From: Paenibacillus sedimenti
GTDB taxonomy: Bacteria; Bacillota; Bacilli; Paenibacillales; NBRC-103111
DNA: 64,000 nt
Assembly (NCBI RefSeq): GCF_014534655.1
Contig: NZ_JACVVD010000009.1
Coordinates: 62,001-126,000 of the forward strand
Direction: 5' to 3'
Positions 55,943 to 64,000 of the stretch are shown in pieces (position 1 is the stretch's first letter; the number at the start of each line of letters is the position of its first letter). The notes under the pieces were generated by a model, which saw only the letters and a list, made by a program, of their open reading frames with translations, was not told the DNA's origin and searched no databases. Position numbers and translations under genes: made by a program.

Positions 55943-57535
55943 CTACGTTTTCATGGATTGCTTATATTCTTGGGGCAGCTTGCCGTACATCTTTTTAAAC
56001 ATTTCGCTGAAATGGCGTGCGTTATTGTAACCCACTTTCTCCGCAATTTCATAGACCATCAGATCCGTCATCACGAGCAGCCGCAGTGCATGCTTCATTC
56101 GTACTTCGGTTAAGTACTGTTTGAAGTTCTCGCCGGTATGCTTTTTGAAAAAGCTGCTAAAATAATAGGAGTTCATAAACACTAAAGCAGCCATGGACTC
56201 GAGTGTAATATTGTCCGCATAATGTTCCTCGATATGCTGCTTGACTTGTAACAGCAGCATCAATTCCTTGTTTCCTGTTTTCGCTTTGACCTGCTTGTGA
56301 ATCTCGTCGATCAGCTCTAACACGAAATCTTCCAGCTCTGCAAACGAATCAAATACACTTAACTGCTCCAAAACAGGCGGAAGCTTATCATTAGATAGTT
56401 GGGTGGCAATGCCAACGCCCTTTAATTCCTGCTGCAGCATGATGATTGTTGAATATACGGCTGAAACTGCAGCATGCTTGCTGCCGGAGGCAAACTCCCG
56501 CATGGTTACCAGCAGCTCCCTCATAATTTCCGACGGCGAACGGCCGGTTGGTGAGGTAATGTCGCGGAACAGCTCGAGCTGGAGTTCGGCTAGCCGCATT
56601 CGCGCAGCAGGATCGGGATGAGCCGGTTGATACGGAATGACCCGGTTCGTGTTCGAGAAATAGTTCCATTTGGAAGCCTCTAGTGCATCTTTATATGACT
56701 GGGCAGCCTCTTTTATGGAAGCGACGGGACTCCCGACGTTGATCGTCAGGTTTAGCTTTAAATAAGTTTTGACTTTATCATGTAATTCGTTAGCCAGTTC
56801 AATCGGAGTCTCCAATCGGTCATGCTGGACTAATACACAGTACACTCGACCCTTACGGAAGAAAAAGCCCTGCCCCGATTCTGTTACAATTTCAACCATG
56901 ATATTGGCAATAGCGAATTCGATCAGCTTTCTTTCGCGTTCCTGCCACCGGCCCGTATCGTCGGGGATGTGATTCCACTCTCCCATACATACCGTCACGT
57001 ATGAAGTTTGTTCCAGAATACCCGACTCTTGCAAGGAATGGGCCGCCGCGACATCGCCGTCTGTCAAACGGTCCAGCAGCTCTTCTATCGTATCGTCACG
57101 CTTCTTCTTTTCATAATGGACAAGCATTTCCCGGTTCCGCTCCTCCTCGGATTCCTCCCGGATTAACGAGACGGCTTTCGTAACCACTTGTTCCAGCTGC
57201 AAAGTATTCACCGGCTTGACCAAATAGTCCAAAGCACCATATTTCAAAGCGTCCTGTGCGTAAGAAAATTCTTTGTACGCACTGATAAAAATTACCTTGG
57301 CTGCTTTTTTCGTCATCTCGATCTGTTTAAGCACTTCAATGCCTGAGAAGCCTGGCATACAAATATCGCTTACAATCAAATCCGGTTCGTACGCCTCAAT
57401 TAAATCGATCAATTGTTTGCCGTCATACGCTTCGCCGACAATCTCAATGCCTAATTCTTCCCAGTTCACAATGATTTTCAAACCCCGTAAAATAACCGGT
57501 TCATCATCAGCTAATATCATCCGGATTTTTCTCAT
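55943..57535 (-). CDS. YesN-like response regulator with AraC output domain
   Basis: The 530-residue regulator has a receiver with D10/D11, phospho-acceptor D57 in IVSDICMPGFSG and the lysine of YLVKPVN near 109. A middle region (about 135-420) precedes the AraC domain with ITLESMAALVFMNSYYFSSF and MVYEIAEKVGYNNARHFSEM. The ATG at 57535 has GGAGG six bases upstream; the TTG at 57541 sits directly on that box. Its start overlaps the end of the kinase gene by 29 bp, so the two are coupled. The third gene of the operon is the frameshifted binding protein. Confidence 0.93.
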   Translation of the reverse strand: MRKIRMILADDEPVILRGLKIIVNWEELGIEIVGEAYDGKQLIDLIEAYEPDLIVSDICMPGFSGIEVLKQIEMTKKAAKVIFISAYKEFSYAQDALKYGALDYLVKPVNTLQLEQVVTKAVSLIREESEEERNREMLVHYEKKKRDDTIEELLDRLTDGDVAAAHSLQESGILEQTSYVTVCMGEWNHIPDDTGRWQERERKLIEFAIANIMVEIVTESGQGFFFRKGRVYCVLVQHDRLETPIELANELHDKVKTYLKLNLTINVGSPVASIKEAAQSYKDALEASKWNYFSNTNRVIPYQPAHPDPAARMRLAELQLELFRDITSPTGRSPSEIMRELLVTMREFASGSKHAAVSAVYSTIIMLQQELKGVGIATQLSNDKLPPVLEQLSVFDSFAELEDFVLELIDEIHKQVKAKTGNKELMLLLQVKQHIEEHYADNITLESMAALVFMNSYYFSSFFKKHTGENFKQYLTEVRMKHALRLLVMTDLMVYEIAEKVGYNNARHFSEMFKKMYGKLPQEYKQSMKT

Positions 57536-59306
57536 GTTCAACCTCCATGTTCAGGGGGAGCAGGATCCGTACGGACGTACCGATATATGGCTTACTTTCG
57601 ATATCCAGTCCGTACATCTCGCCGCATGCAGCCTTAATTCTTTCATGTACATTCTTCACTCCGATGCTTTTACCGGCAGCTCCCTCCGACTTTGCCAGAT
57701 GGTCATTCAATTCTTGCAGGGCAGTTTCATCCATGCCAATACCATCGTCATAAACGGTAATCTCCAGCATCTGTTCCTGGATTTCCTCGAAAACAATGAA
57801 TACCTTGCCCTTTCCGCCTTTGGGCCTTATACCGTGATGAACCGCATTTTCCACAAGCGGCTGCAAGGTCAGTTTCAAAATCGGTGCATCCAACAGCTTC
57901 TCATCCTTAAGTTCGAGCTGAAGCTCAATCCGGTTGTCAAAGCGTACTTCGATCAAATGAAAGTAGTTCCTTAAGTGCTCCAGTTCCCGTCGTAACGTCA
58001 CCCATTCTTCACCGTAATCGATCACATATTGCAATTGCCCGGATAAGGCATGAATCATATCCGCAACTTGGCGGTCACCGTTGGCAAAGGCACTCATCCG
58101 TATGACTTCCAACGTGTTATATAAATAATGCGGGCGGATTTGGCCTTTCAAGGCGTTCAGCTCCGCCTGTTTTCGTTTGATTTCGTTGACATAGGCGTCA
58201 TTGATAAAGATCTTCAATCTTTCAACCATCCGGTTAAAGCCGTGAGCCAGCCTTCCCATTTCATCTTTATGTCTGACATGGATCACGGTATTCAGGTTTC
58301 CCGACTCGACCTTTACCATGTGACGCATCATTTGCACGATCGGGTTAGTAAACATTCTTGAAAACCAGATGCCCATGATAATAAGAACGGCAGTGCTGAA
58401 AACCACTGCTACCAGAACACTCGTTTGTGTCCTGCTGATAGGCGCATAAAGCTCATCTCTGGAGATCAGTCCTACTACTTTTCCATTGATAAAGGGAATC
58501 GGCTCGGAATATACGATCATATCTCCGCGTCCCTTTACTAAAATTTCATCAAAGCGCTCACCCATCCGGTCCCGCCGGTTGGAATACAGAATGCTGTCGT
58601 TCTCATTGATGACATAGATTTCATCGTGGCTTCCGAGCTTAGCTTTTTCCAATAAAGTGTCAAACACGTCGACATCGATATCAAAATATAGCGTACCGAG
58701 CGATTGCACCTGGCTCCGGGCTCCCTGTGACGTATCGATCCAGTTTCTTGCAAATGTCATGACACGGTCTTGCGAGGTGTAATAATTTTCCAAATGATAG
58801 GGGAATACCGTCATTTTTTTGGGATTGGTGCGCAGCGGATAATCCCAACCGATTAATGGAAATGTCTCAAGCGGCGACATCGGTTTGTTTCCCCTGTTTT
58901 GTTGAGACACCGAATTGTCGGAAGAACGGACGAATAGCACATTCTGGATATGCGGGTCGCTGAACAACACGTTTTTCAAAAAGTCGTCCATTGCACTCTG
59001 ATTGATCCCGATCCCTTGCATGGGCTGCTGCGACCCAGGCTCCGAGTCCATGAAGATCATAGAAGGATCGCTGTTGTAGTACATCATTTTTGAGATTTCA
59101 TCATATCCGGTGAAAATATCGTTGATATTCTTGCTCATAAAAAGCAGAATCTGCTTGATATTGTTGGTGGTATGCCGCTCGATTTGACCTGTAAACTGGT
59201 TAAGGGAGAGCATACTGAGAACCAATAATGGGATCAGTCCCATCACGAGAAAGGCCATAGAAAACTTGAAAAATATGCTGTGTCTGAAATTCAGCCATTT
59301 CTGCAT
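57507..59306 (-). CDS. YesM-like membrane sensor histidine kinase
   Basis: The 599-residue kinase has transmembrane segments at about 12-33 and 287-309, with a Cache-type extracellular domain between. A HAMP region (IVQMMRHMVKVESGNLNTVI) follows. The kinase part has H-box LKGQIRPHYLYNTLEV, N-box LQPLVENAVHHGI and G-box DDGIGMD. GGGAGAG lies seven bases before the ATG. It starts an operon of kinase, response regulator and binding protein, between two transporter systems, so it could control the one on its right (59472-63098). Confidence 0.93.
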   Translation of the reverse strand: MQKWLNFRHSIFFKFSMAFLVMGLIPLLVLSMLSLNQFTGQIERHTTNNIKQILLFMSKNINDIFTGYDEISKMMYYNSDPSMIFMDSEPGSQQPMQGIGINQSAMDDFLKNVLFSDPHIQNVLFVRSSDNSVSQQNRGNKPMSPLETFPLIGWDYPLRTNPKKMTVFPYHLENYYTSQDRVMTFARNWIDTSQGARSQVQSLGTLYFDIDVDVFDTLLEKAKLGSHDEIYVINENDSILYSNRRDRMGERFDEILVKGRGDMIVYSEPIPFINGKVVGLISRDELYAPISRTQTSVLVAVVFSTAVLIIMGIWFSRMFTNPIVQMMRHMVKVESGNLNTVIHVRHKDEMGRLAHGFNRMVERLKIFINDAYVNEIKRKQAELNALKGQIRPHYLYNTLEVIRMSAFANGDRQVADMIHALSGQLQYVIDYGEEWVTLRRELEHLRNYFHLIEVRFDNRIELQLELKDEKLLDAPILKLTLQPLVENAVHHGIRPKGGKGKVFIVFEEIQEQMLEITVYDDGIGMDETALQELNDHLAKSEGAAGKSIGVKNVHERIKAACGEMYGLDIESKPYIGTSVRILLPLNMEVEHEKNPDDIS

Positions 59307-59471
59307 CGCTTCTCTCCCAAGTATCCGTCATAATTACTTTCATTTTAGCTGAAAATGTCGAGCTTTGGAAGCGGTCTCACCTGCCTCCCAGCTCGATGAA
59401 ATGGCAAAGCAGCGCTGTTTATCACCTTAATTCGCGGAGATACACAGCGCCAGCCTGTTTGAACAACTTAC

Positions 59472-61121
59472 TTATTTTGCTTGTTTATCCAAGAATTCCT
59501 GAGCTTGCTTGATCAATTCTGCGCGAACCTTTTCCAATCCGAGGTCACGAAGCTCTTTATTCATTTTCTCGGCAGACGGTTTCCAATTTTTATCCAAACC
59601 ACTTAACAAAATAGGTTCAAGCGTCGCCCATTTCGGCTGAATTTTGGCGATTTCATTTTTCACCGGTTCCGAATTGAACGTAAAGCCGGCAAGCGGAAGC
59701 TTATAATAGGAATCGCTTTTCGATTGATATTCAATATACTTCAATGCTTCCGGCGAGTTTTCGGCGTTGATTCGGGACATCGCCGGGTTCCAAGTCAACT
59801 CGTAGACCGGGAATATATAATTCGTTGTGTTCGCAGTCTGTTTATACATCTTGTCGCCGGATTTGGTCCAGTGCGTGCCTTCGATGCCCAGCTCGAACAA
59901 GTCATGGTTTTCTTGGGTGCCGAACAACCATTCCAGGAATTTCATCGTCCGGTCGGCATTCTTGGAAGTCGTTGGAATCACAAGATCGTTCCATGCTTTA
60001 TACTCCGTACCGATGCCTCCCTTCTCCATGTTGCGTTTTTTGGAGTTATAAACGAAGAATTCCTGTTCGGCGTTCGGAACCGCTTTTTTCAGTTTCGTAT
60101 TTCCCTCGGCAAAGCCATTGATCGTTCCTTCGCCAGCCGCAGCTTTACCCGACTGGAATAGAACGCCAGGATCTTTTTCATTCAGCACGTCTTTTTGCAA
60201 ATACTTGTTCCACTCTACCCGCTTGTCAAAAGAAGCGTAGATATGATCCGGATTATTGAATGGAGCCGGGAATTGTGCGAAATCGGCTGCCGGATCTCCA
60301 AGCGTCGTTGCGCCTAGCACCTTTTTACCATCCTGGGAAAGAGCGATGTTGAAATAAGCGCCCGTGCCTTGAATCGTGGAAGAAAGAAACCGGTTAGGAG
60401 CCAAACGAGTGGTTGTTTGCTTTTCTTCCAGCCCGAACATATCGAAGAAACCACGGTCGTTTTTGCCGGCAAACGGAATCATATTCGGTTCCTTCTCTTT
60501 TACTTTGTCCAAATACACTTGAAGATCCTCATACGATTGAATCGGCTTCATACCGAACTTCTCTCTAAGGTCTTTACGAATATAGACAACCGGGATATCA
60601 TCAAACGCATTCGTAAGCGGAATGCCATAAATATGCCCGTTAATTTTATTTGCCTCCAGGAATTCAGGTGCAAACGCTTTTTTTAGTGCCGGGTATTGAT
60701 CGTTGTTGAAGTATTTATCCAGTTCTTGATATAGACCTTGGGTAGAATGCGTATTCAGGTTCATCCATGGCGCATCGAACATCAGGTCAATGGATTCGCC
60801 TGCGGCAAGCTTCAATTTTGTTTTTTGCTTATGATCTGCTGCCGGGTTAAATTCGATGTCGAGCTTGATGTTAAGGGTATCTTTCGTGCGCTTCTCAAAC
60901 TCGGCAAGAATTTTGTCCATGTCGGCAGGTTTATTGCCAAATAACATGACTTTCAATGTAACCGGATCCAATTTCTTTGCAGCAGTTGACGCAGCAGGCT
61001 CTGTCGTACCTGGAGCTGCACTCGATCCAGCGGTCTTATCTTTGCTGGAGCAGGCTGCCATCGAAACGGCCAATGAGGTCGTGACGGCTAACAAAGTCAT
61101 CACTCTTAACTTTTTTTTCAT
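59472..61121 (-). CDS. extracellular solute-binding lipoprotein, LplA type
   Basis: The 549-residue lipoprotein has lipobox MAAC (Cys near residue 24) after VMTLLAVTTSLAVS, then a Ser/Ala/Pro linker. TLKVMLFGNKPADMDKILAE and KLKLAAGESIDLMFDAPWM are typical of large sugar-binding proteins of this family. It is the third gene of the third transporter operon, 82 bp after the LplC-type gene. GGGAGG precedes the ATG. The ligand is unknown. Confidence 0.92.
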   Translation of the reverse strand: MKKKLRVMTLLAVTTSLAVSMAACSSKDKTAGSSAAPGTTEPAASTAAKKLDPVTLKVMLFGNKPADMDKILAEFEKRTKDTLNIKLDIEFNPAADHKQKTKLKLAAGESIDLMFDAPWMNLNTHSTQGLYQELDKYFNNDQYPALKKAFAPEFLEANKINGHIYGIPLTNAFDDIPVVYIRKDLREKFGMKPIQSYEDLQVYLDKVKEKEPNMIPFAGKNDRGFFDMFGLEEKQTTTRLAPNRFLSSTIQGTGAYFNIALSQDGKKVLGATTLGDPAADFAQFPAPFNNPDHIYASFDKRVEWNKYLQKDVLNEKDPGVLFQSGKAAAGEGTINGFAEGNTKLKKAVPNAEQEFFVYNSKKRNMEKGGIGTEYKAWNDLVIPTTSKNADRTMKFLEWLFGTQENHDLFELGIEGTHWTKSGDKMYKQTANTTNYIFPVYELTWNPAMSRINAENSPEALKYIEYQSKSDSYYKLPLAGFTFNSEPVKNEIAKIQPKWATLEPILLSGLDKNWKPSAEKMNKELRDLGLEKVRAELIKQAQEFLDKQAK

Positions 61122-61203
61122 TTGTTATCCTCCCTTTATATGTGCTGCAATGTATACTAAACTATCCACTCGGACAGGTTTAGTCAAGCAAAAATGGATT
61201 TCC

Positions 61204-62088
61204 TTAACCCTTAACGGCTCCAACCAAAAGGCCTTTGACAAAATATTTTTGAAGGAACGGATACAGCAGTACAATAGGCCCGATGGTTACGACTGTCGTA
61301 GCCAGTCTGGTTGTATAGGTCGGTGTGACATAGTTCGGCAAACTGATTTGGGCCGCGAGTTGATTGGCGAATTCAGCATTGCTCTGGATCCGGATGATCA
61401 AGTATTGCAGTGGAAACAAATCTACGTCAGATATGAAGAGCAGTGCCTCAAACCATTTGTTCCAGAAAGCCAAAGCATAAAATAAACCAACAGTCGCAAT
61501 GGCCGGCAGCGCTATGGGCAGGATAATCCGGAATAAGATATATACATCGTTCGCCCCGTCCATTTTGGCGGATTCAGCCAGCGATTCGTCAATCGATTTG
61601 AAAAAGTTTCGCATTAAAAACATATTAAAAGGACTGACCAACGCGGGTATGATGAGGACCCAGATCGAATTTTGCATATCCAAGTATTTGGAGATCAAGA
61701 TGTAAGTCGAAACTAATCCTCCATGAAACAGCAAGGTGAAATATACGTAAAAATTGACGGCGTTGCGATATTTGACTGTTTTAAGGGATAGCGGATAAGC
61801 CAGCGCACAGGTGACTAGCATGGCAAGCACTGTGCCTACTACAGTTACGAAAACTGTAACGCCATAAGCTTTATAAATGGTTGCATCTTGGAAAATGAGC
61901 TTGTAGGCTTCCAGCGTAAATTCGTTTGGCAATATGGAGTACCCATCCCGAAGAATCGCAGATTCCGAAGAAAAAGAGCCGCTGATGACCGATATGAAGG
62001 GCACGAGACAATAAATGGAAAACAAAGTTAAACATATATAGATGATGATCTTTAATAGTCGGTCTCCAAAACTTTCTCTAATGACCAT
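61204..62088 (-). CDS. carbohydrate ABC transporter permease, LplC/YtcP type
   Basis: The 294-residue permease has a first span IYICLTLFSIYCLVPFISVI and the EAA-type loop LAESAKMDGANDVYILFRII. It ends in FVKGLLVGAVKG. The ATG at 62088 has AGGTG six bases upstream; the GTG at 62097 lies inside that box, so the shorter start is preferred. It follows the LplB-type gene by 38 bp. Confidence 0.92.
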   Translation of the reverse strand: MVIRESFGDRLLKIIIYICLTLFSIYCLVPFISVISGSFSSESAILRDGYSILPNEFTLEAYKLIFQDATIYKAYGVTVFVTVVGTVLAMLVTCALAYPLSLKTVKYRNAVNFYVYFTLLFHGGLVSTYILISKYLDMQNSIWVLIIPALVSPFNMFLMRNFFKSIDESLAESAKMDGANDVYILFRIILPIALPAIATVGLFYALAFWNKWFEALLFISDVDLFPLQYLIIRIQSNAEFANQLAAQISLPNYVTPTYTTRLATTVVTIGPIVLLYPFLQKYFVKGLLVGAVKG

Positions 62089-62126
62089 GGGTTGCACCTG
62101 CCTTATACATCAATTTATAAGTATTT

Positions 62127-63098
62127 TTAAAAGAGAGCTGAATCCGGGCTTAACTTGCGGGTAATCTGATTGACGGTTACAACCAAAATAAATCCAACCA
62201 CCGATTGAAAGAACCCTACCGCAGCGGCCATACTTATATCCCCTAAATCAAACAGCGCTCTAAATACATACGTGTCAATAACATCGGTTGTAGGGTAAAG
62301 ACTGACATTCCGTCCTACAATCGCATAGATCATTCCGAAGTCTCCATAGAATATGCCGCCCAAAGCCAGCAAAAGTAAAAGGATCACTGTCGTTTTCAGA
62401 AGAGGAAGAGTAATGAACCGAATCTTGTCCCAACGGCTTGCACCGTCGATCGAGGCCGATTCGTAGATGTCAGGATTGATGCCGGCGATCGTTGCCAGAT
62501 AAATAATGGAGCCGAAGCCCGCACCATGCCAAATCTTCAGCATCACTAGAATGAAAGGCCAATATTCAGGTTCACTGAAAAAAGGAATGGGCTCGATGCC
62601 GAGCGTACCTAGCAATTTGTTGACCATCCCGCTCTCGGTGGAAAGAAGCGGTACTACGAACAAGGCGACAACCGTCCAAGAAAGAAAATTCGGCAGCGTC
62701 ACAAGCGTTTGATTCAACTTCTTGAAGCCTTTTCCGTTAATTTCGGAAAACATGATCGCAATGGCAACGGATACAATTGTGCCGAAACCGATAAATAATA
62801 CGTTCAGTAATAACGTGTTAAAAATGACATGAAGCGTATCTTTGGATTCGATGAAAAACCGGAAGTTTTTCAACCCGACAAACTCGCTGCCGGTAATCCC
62901 TTTTGCAGGATTAAAGTCTTGAAAAGCGATGACGATACCGCCCATCGGGAGATATGCGAATATAAATATGACTGCGATCCCGGGAAGCATCATCAAATAC
63001 AACAAAGAATTTTTTCTGATTTCGTCCATAAAAGAAGCAGATTTTCTCTTCTGCTTTACTCTTATGTCATTGGTCTGTATAGCTAAACTTTTGTCCAT
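62127..63098 (-). CDS. carbohydrate ABC transporter permease, LplB type
   Basis: The 323-residue permease has a polar N-terminus, then LLYLMMLPGIAVIFIFAYLP and the family phrase VIAFQDFNPAKGITGSEFVG. The EAA-type loop is YESASIDGASRWDKIRFITL. A GGAGG box lies about nine bases before the ATG at 63098. It is the first of the three transporter genes, with a roughly 200-bp gap to the hydrolase-like gene upstream that contains a terminator, so it probably has its own promoter. Confidence 0.92.
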   Translation of the reverse strand: MDKSLAIQTNDIRVKQKRKSASFMDEIRKNSLLYLMMLPGIAVIFIFAYLPMGGIVIAFQDFNPAKGITGSEFVGLKNFRFFIESKDTLHVIFNTLLLNVLFIGFGTIVSVAIAIMFSEINGKGFKKLNQTLVTLPNFLSWTVVALFVVPLLSTESGMVNKLLGTLGIEPIPFFSEPEYWPFILVMLKIWHGAGFGSIIYLATIAGINPDIYESASIDGASRWDKIRFITLPLLKTTVILLLLLALGGIFYGDFGMIYAIVGRNVSLYPTTDVIDTYVFRALFDLGDISMAAAVGFFQSVVGFILVVTVNQITRKLSPDSALF

Positions 63099-63254
63099 TG
63101 TATGGCCTCCTCCTTATCTCCTCTTCCTATACGTAAATAGTATCATGGTCTGAAAGTCTCATGAATGATGCAACTTTAAGTTTGATATGCGGTGTTTTTA
63201 AGAACTATGTAAGAAGATTTGGGGAGTCGCAGATGAATGATCAACGAAAAATAA

Positions 63255-63279
63255 TCCCGAGCACTTGTTTGTGCCCGGG
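63255..63279 (-). terminator. terminator of the partial hydrolase-like gene
   Basis: On the minus strand CCCGGGCAC pairs with GTGCTCGGG (one G-U pair) across five bases, then ATTATTTTT. It lies 17 bp past the stop. Confidence 0.8.
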
Positions 63280-63296
63280 ATTTCTTTCCCTTCCGT

Positions 63297-64000
63297 CTAC
63301 CGATAAGTTGGCGCGATAATACCCAGATCAGCGGCACGCACTTCCATCTCAAGACCGTCCGCGATATCGATGATCTCATTCCCTTTTACTGATACACGCA
63401 ATTCGCACCCTTCATAGGAGACAATTCCTTCTACTGTTCGAACACTCATGCCGATGATCGACTTCAGATTACCTTGACGGTTAGTCACGGCTCTTAAGCC
63501 GTTAGGAAATTGAAGAATTTTCCGATCGTTGCGATAAACCACGGATTCTTCCAACGTATTAACCAGCTCATATGTGACTCCATCCACGATACGGCTGTAT
63601 GCTGTTCCATTCGCAATCTCTTCCCCGTGATCAACAGCATATGGCAGCAGTCCTGTAAACCAGAGCTCGTCTTCCGGTCTAGGCATGATTCCGCTCAGCC
63701 TTTCTACATAATCCAGCATACACAAAATTGCCGGGGAGTAAGCCTCTGTAAAGCCTTCCTCGCCTGTCCATGGACTCACCGCTTGGGAAAATCGTGTCAT
63801 TTTATGAAATACAGCCATTAACGGATAGAAGACATAGGTTAGTTCGACAAACCGCCCATGATGCTCAAAAGCATGCGGTGCACGGATCAGGCTAAGGAAA
63901 TTAGAAGCCCCTGCCCAGCTGTTATAACTGGAAAAAGGGTCAAACCTCGGATCATCCATTGCGATCGACGTAAAAGGATACTTGGCGAAGAACTTCCGCG
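63297..64000 (-). CDS. C-terminal part of an alpha/alpha-barrel glycoside hydrolase-like protein (cut by window edge)
   Basis: The frame is open from the window edge (64000) to the TAG at 63297, giving the last 234 codons of a larger gene. An internal ATG at 63959 is unlikely to be the start, because the coding frame continues upstream (KFFAKYPFTSIA). The phrase GEEGFTEAYSPAILCMLDYV and DELWFTGLLPYAVDHGEE, with FDPFSSYNSWAGASNFLSLI earlier, suit helical-barrel hydrolases of the MGH1-like or trehalase-like type, where the C-terminal 60 residues form a small beta-domain (VSYEGCELRVSVKGNEIIDI). No signal or catalytic assignment is possible from this part. Confidence 0.55.
   Translation of the reverse strand, partial: RKFFAKYPFTSIAMDDPRFDPFSSYNSWAGASNFLSLIRAPHAFEHHGRFVELTYVFYPLMAVFHKMTRFSQAVSPWTGEEGFTEAYSPAILCMLDYVERLSGIMPRPEDELWFTGLLPYAVDHGEEIANGTAYSRIVDGVTYELVNTLEESVVYRNDRKILQFPNGLRAVTNRQGNLKSIIGMSVRTVEGIVSYEGCELRVSVKGNEIIDIADGLEMEVRAADLGIIAPTYR

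Noticed and set aside
63140..63180. Partial similarity (TTCATGAGA, TTTCA) to the 52-bp element upstream of the third transporter operon
   Set aside because: Only about 14 bases match, in the opposite orientation and with a gap, so it does not qualify as a third copy.

Overview
The window looks like chromosome of an endospore-forming Paenibacillaceae bacterium, most likely Paenibacillus or a close relative. The reasons are a spoVB homologue, a three-gene spore germination receptor operon, an InhA-type M6 protease, and above all several sugar-transport loci of the LplABC type, each paired with YesM/YesN-type regulators. Such loci are abundant in Paenibacillus. Base composition is moderate, and many starts (ATG, GTG or TTG) have strong AGGAGG-like ribosome binding sites. 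I see no rRNA, tRNA, CRISPR array, phage or intact insertion sequence.

Region 1 (1-17.1 kb) is mixed housekeeping and spore biology. It holds a GNAT acetyltransferase remnant, a ThuA-like protein, a SigZ-like sigma factor, SpoVB, a secreted pectate lyase with a cre-like box, a Ku protein, a histidine-rich YmaF protein, a SAM methyltransferase, a B-A-C germination receptor operon, a metal-binding-domain protein that lacks its first cysteine, a LysR regulator and an InhA metalloprotease.

Region 2 (17.1-33 kb) is a xylan/arabinoxylan locus. An ArsR-type regulator with an unusual C-terminal domain diverges from an intracellular GH51 arabinofuranosidase. Further right, one strand encodes response regulator - histidine kinase - response regulator, then a solute-binding lipoprotein, two permeases and a large secreted GH10 xylanase (CBM22-CBM22-GH10-CBM9-CBM9-FIMAH-like). 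A perfect CcpA-type cre precedes the regulators, and two tandem cre-like boxes precede the transporter.

Region 3 (33-40.6 kb) is a loosely organised accessory stretch. It has two alpha/beta hydrolases, a GyrI-like protein, a DUF2252 protein, an azoreductase, truncated genes, two very small open reading frames with good ribosome binding sites, and the remains of a deleted sugar ABC transporter operon.

Region 4 (40.6-64 kb) lies entirely on the minus strand and holds two more LplABC-type systems. One has a membrane-bound AraC regulator, two permeases, a solute-binding protein, a GH28-like beta-helix enzyme without a signal peptide, and a very large secreted lyase-like protein. A 52-bp element, 43/52 identical, sits upstream of both its transporter operon and the lyase, so the two are probably co-regulated. 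The other has two permeases, a solute-binding protein, a kinase-regulator pair followed by a frameshifted solute-binding protein, and a partial hydrolase-like gene running off the right edge. None of the three transporters has its own ATPase, so they probably share an MsmX-type ATPase encoded elsewhere. The overall picture is a plant-cell-wall polysaccharide utilisation region: secreted enzymes cut xylan, pectin or related polymers, lipoproteins and permeases import oligosaccharides, cytoplasmic enzymes finish the degradation, and sensor systems plus CcpA control expression.
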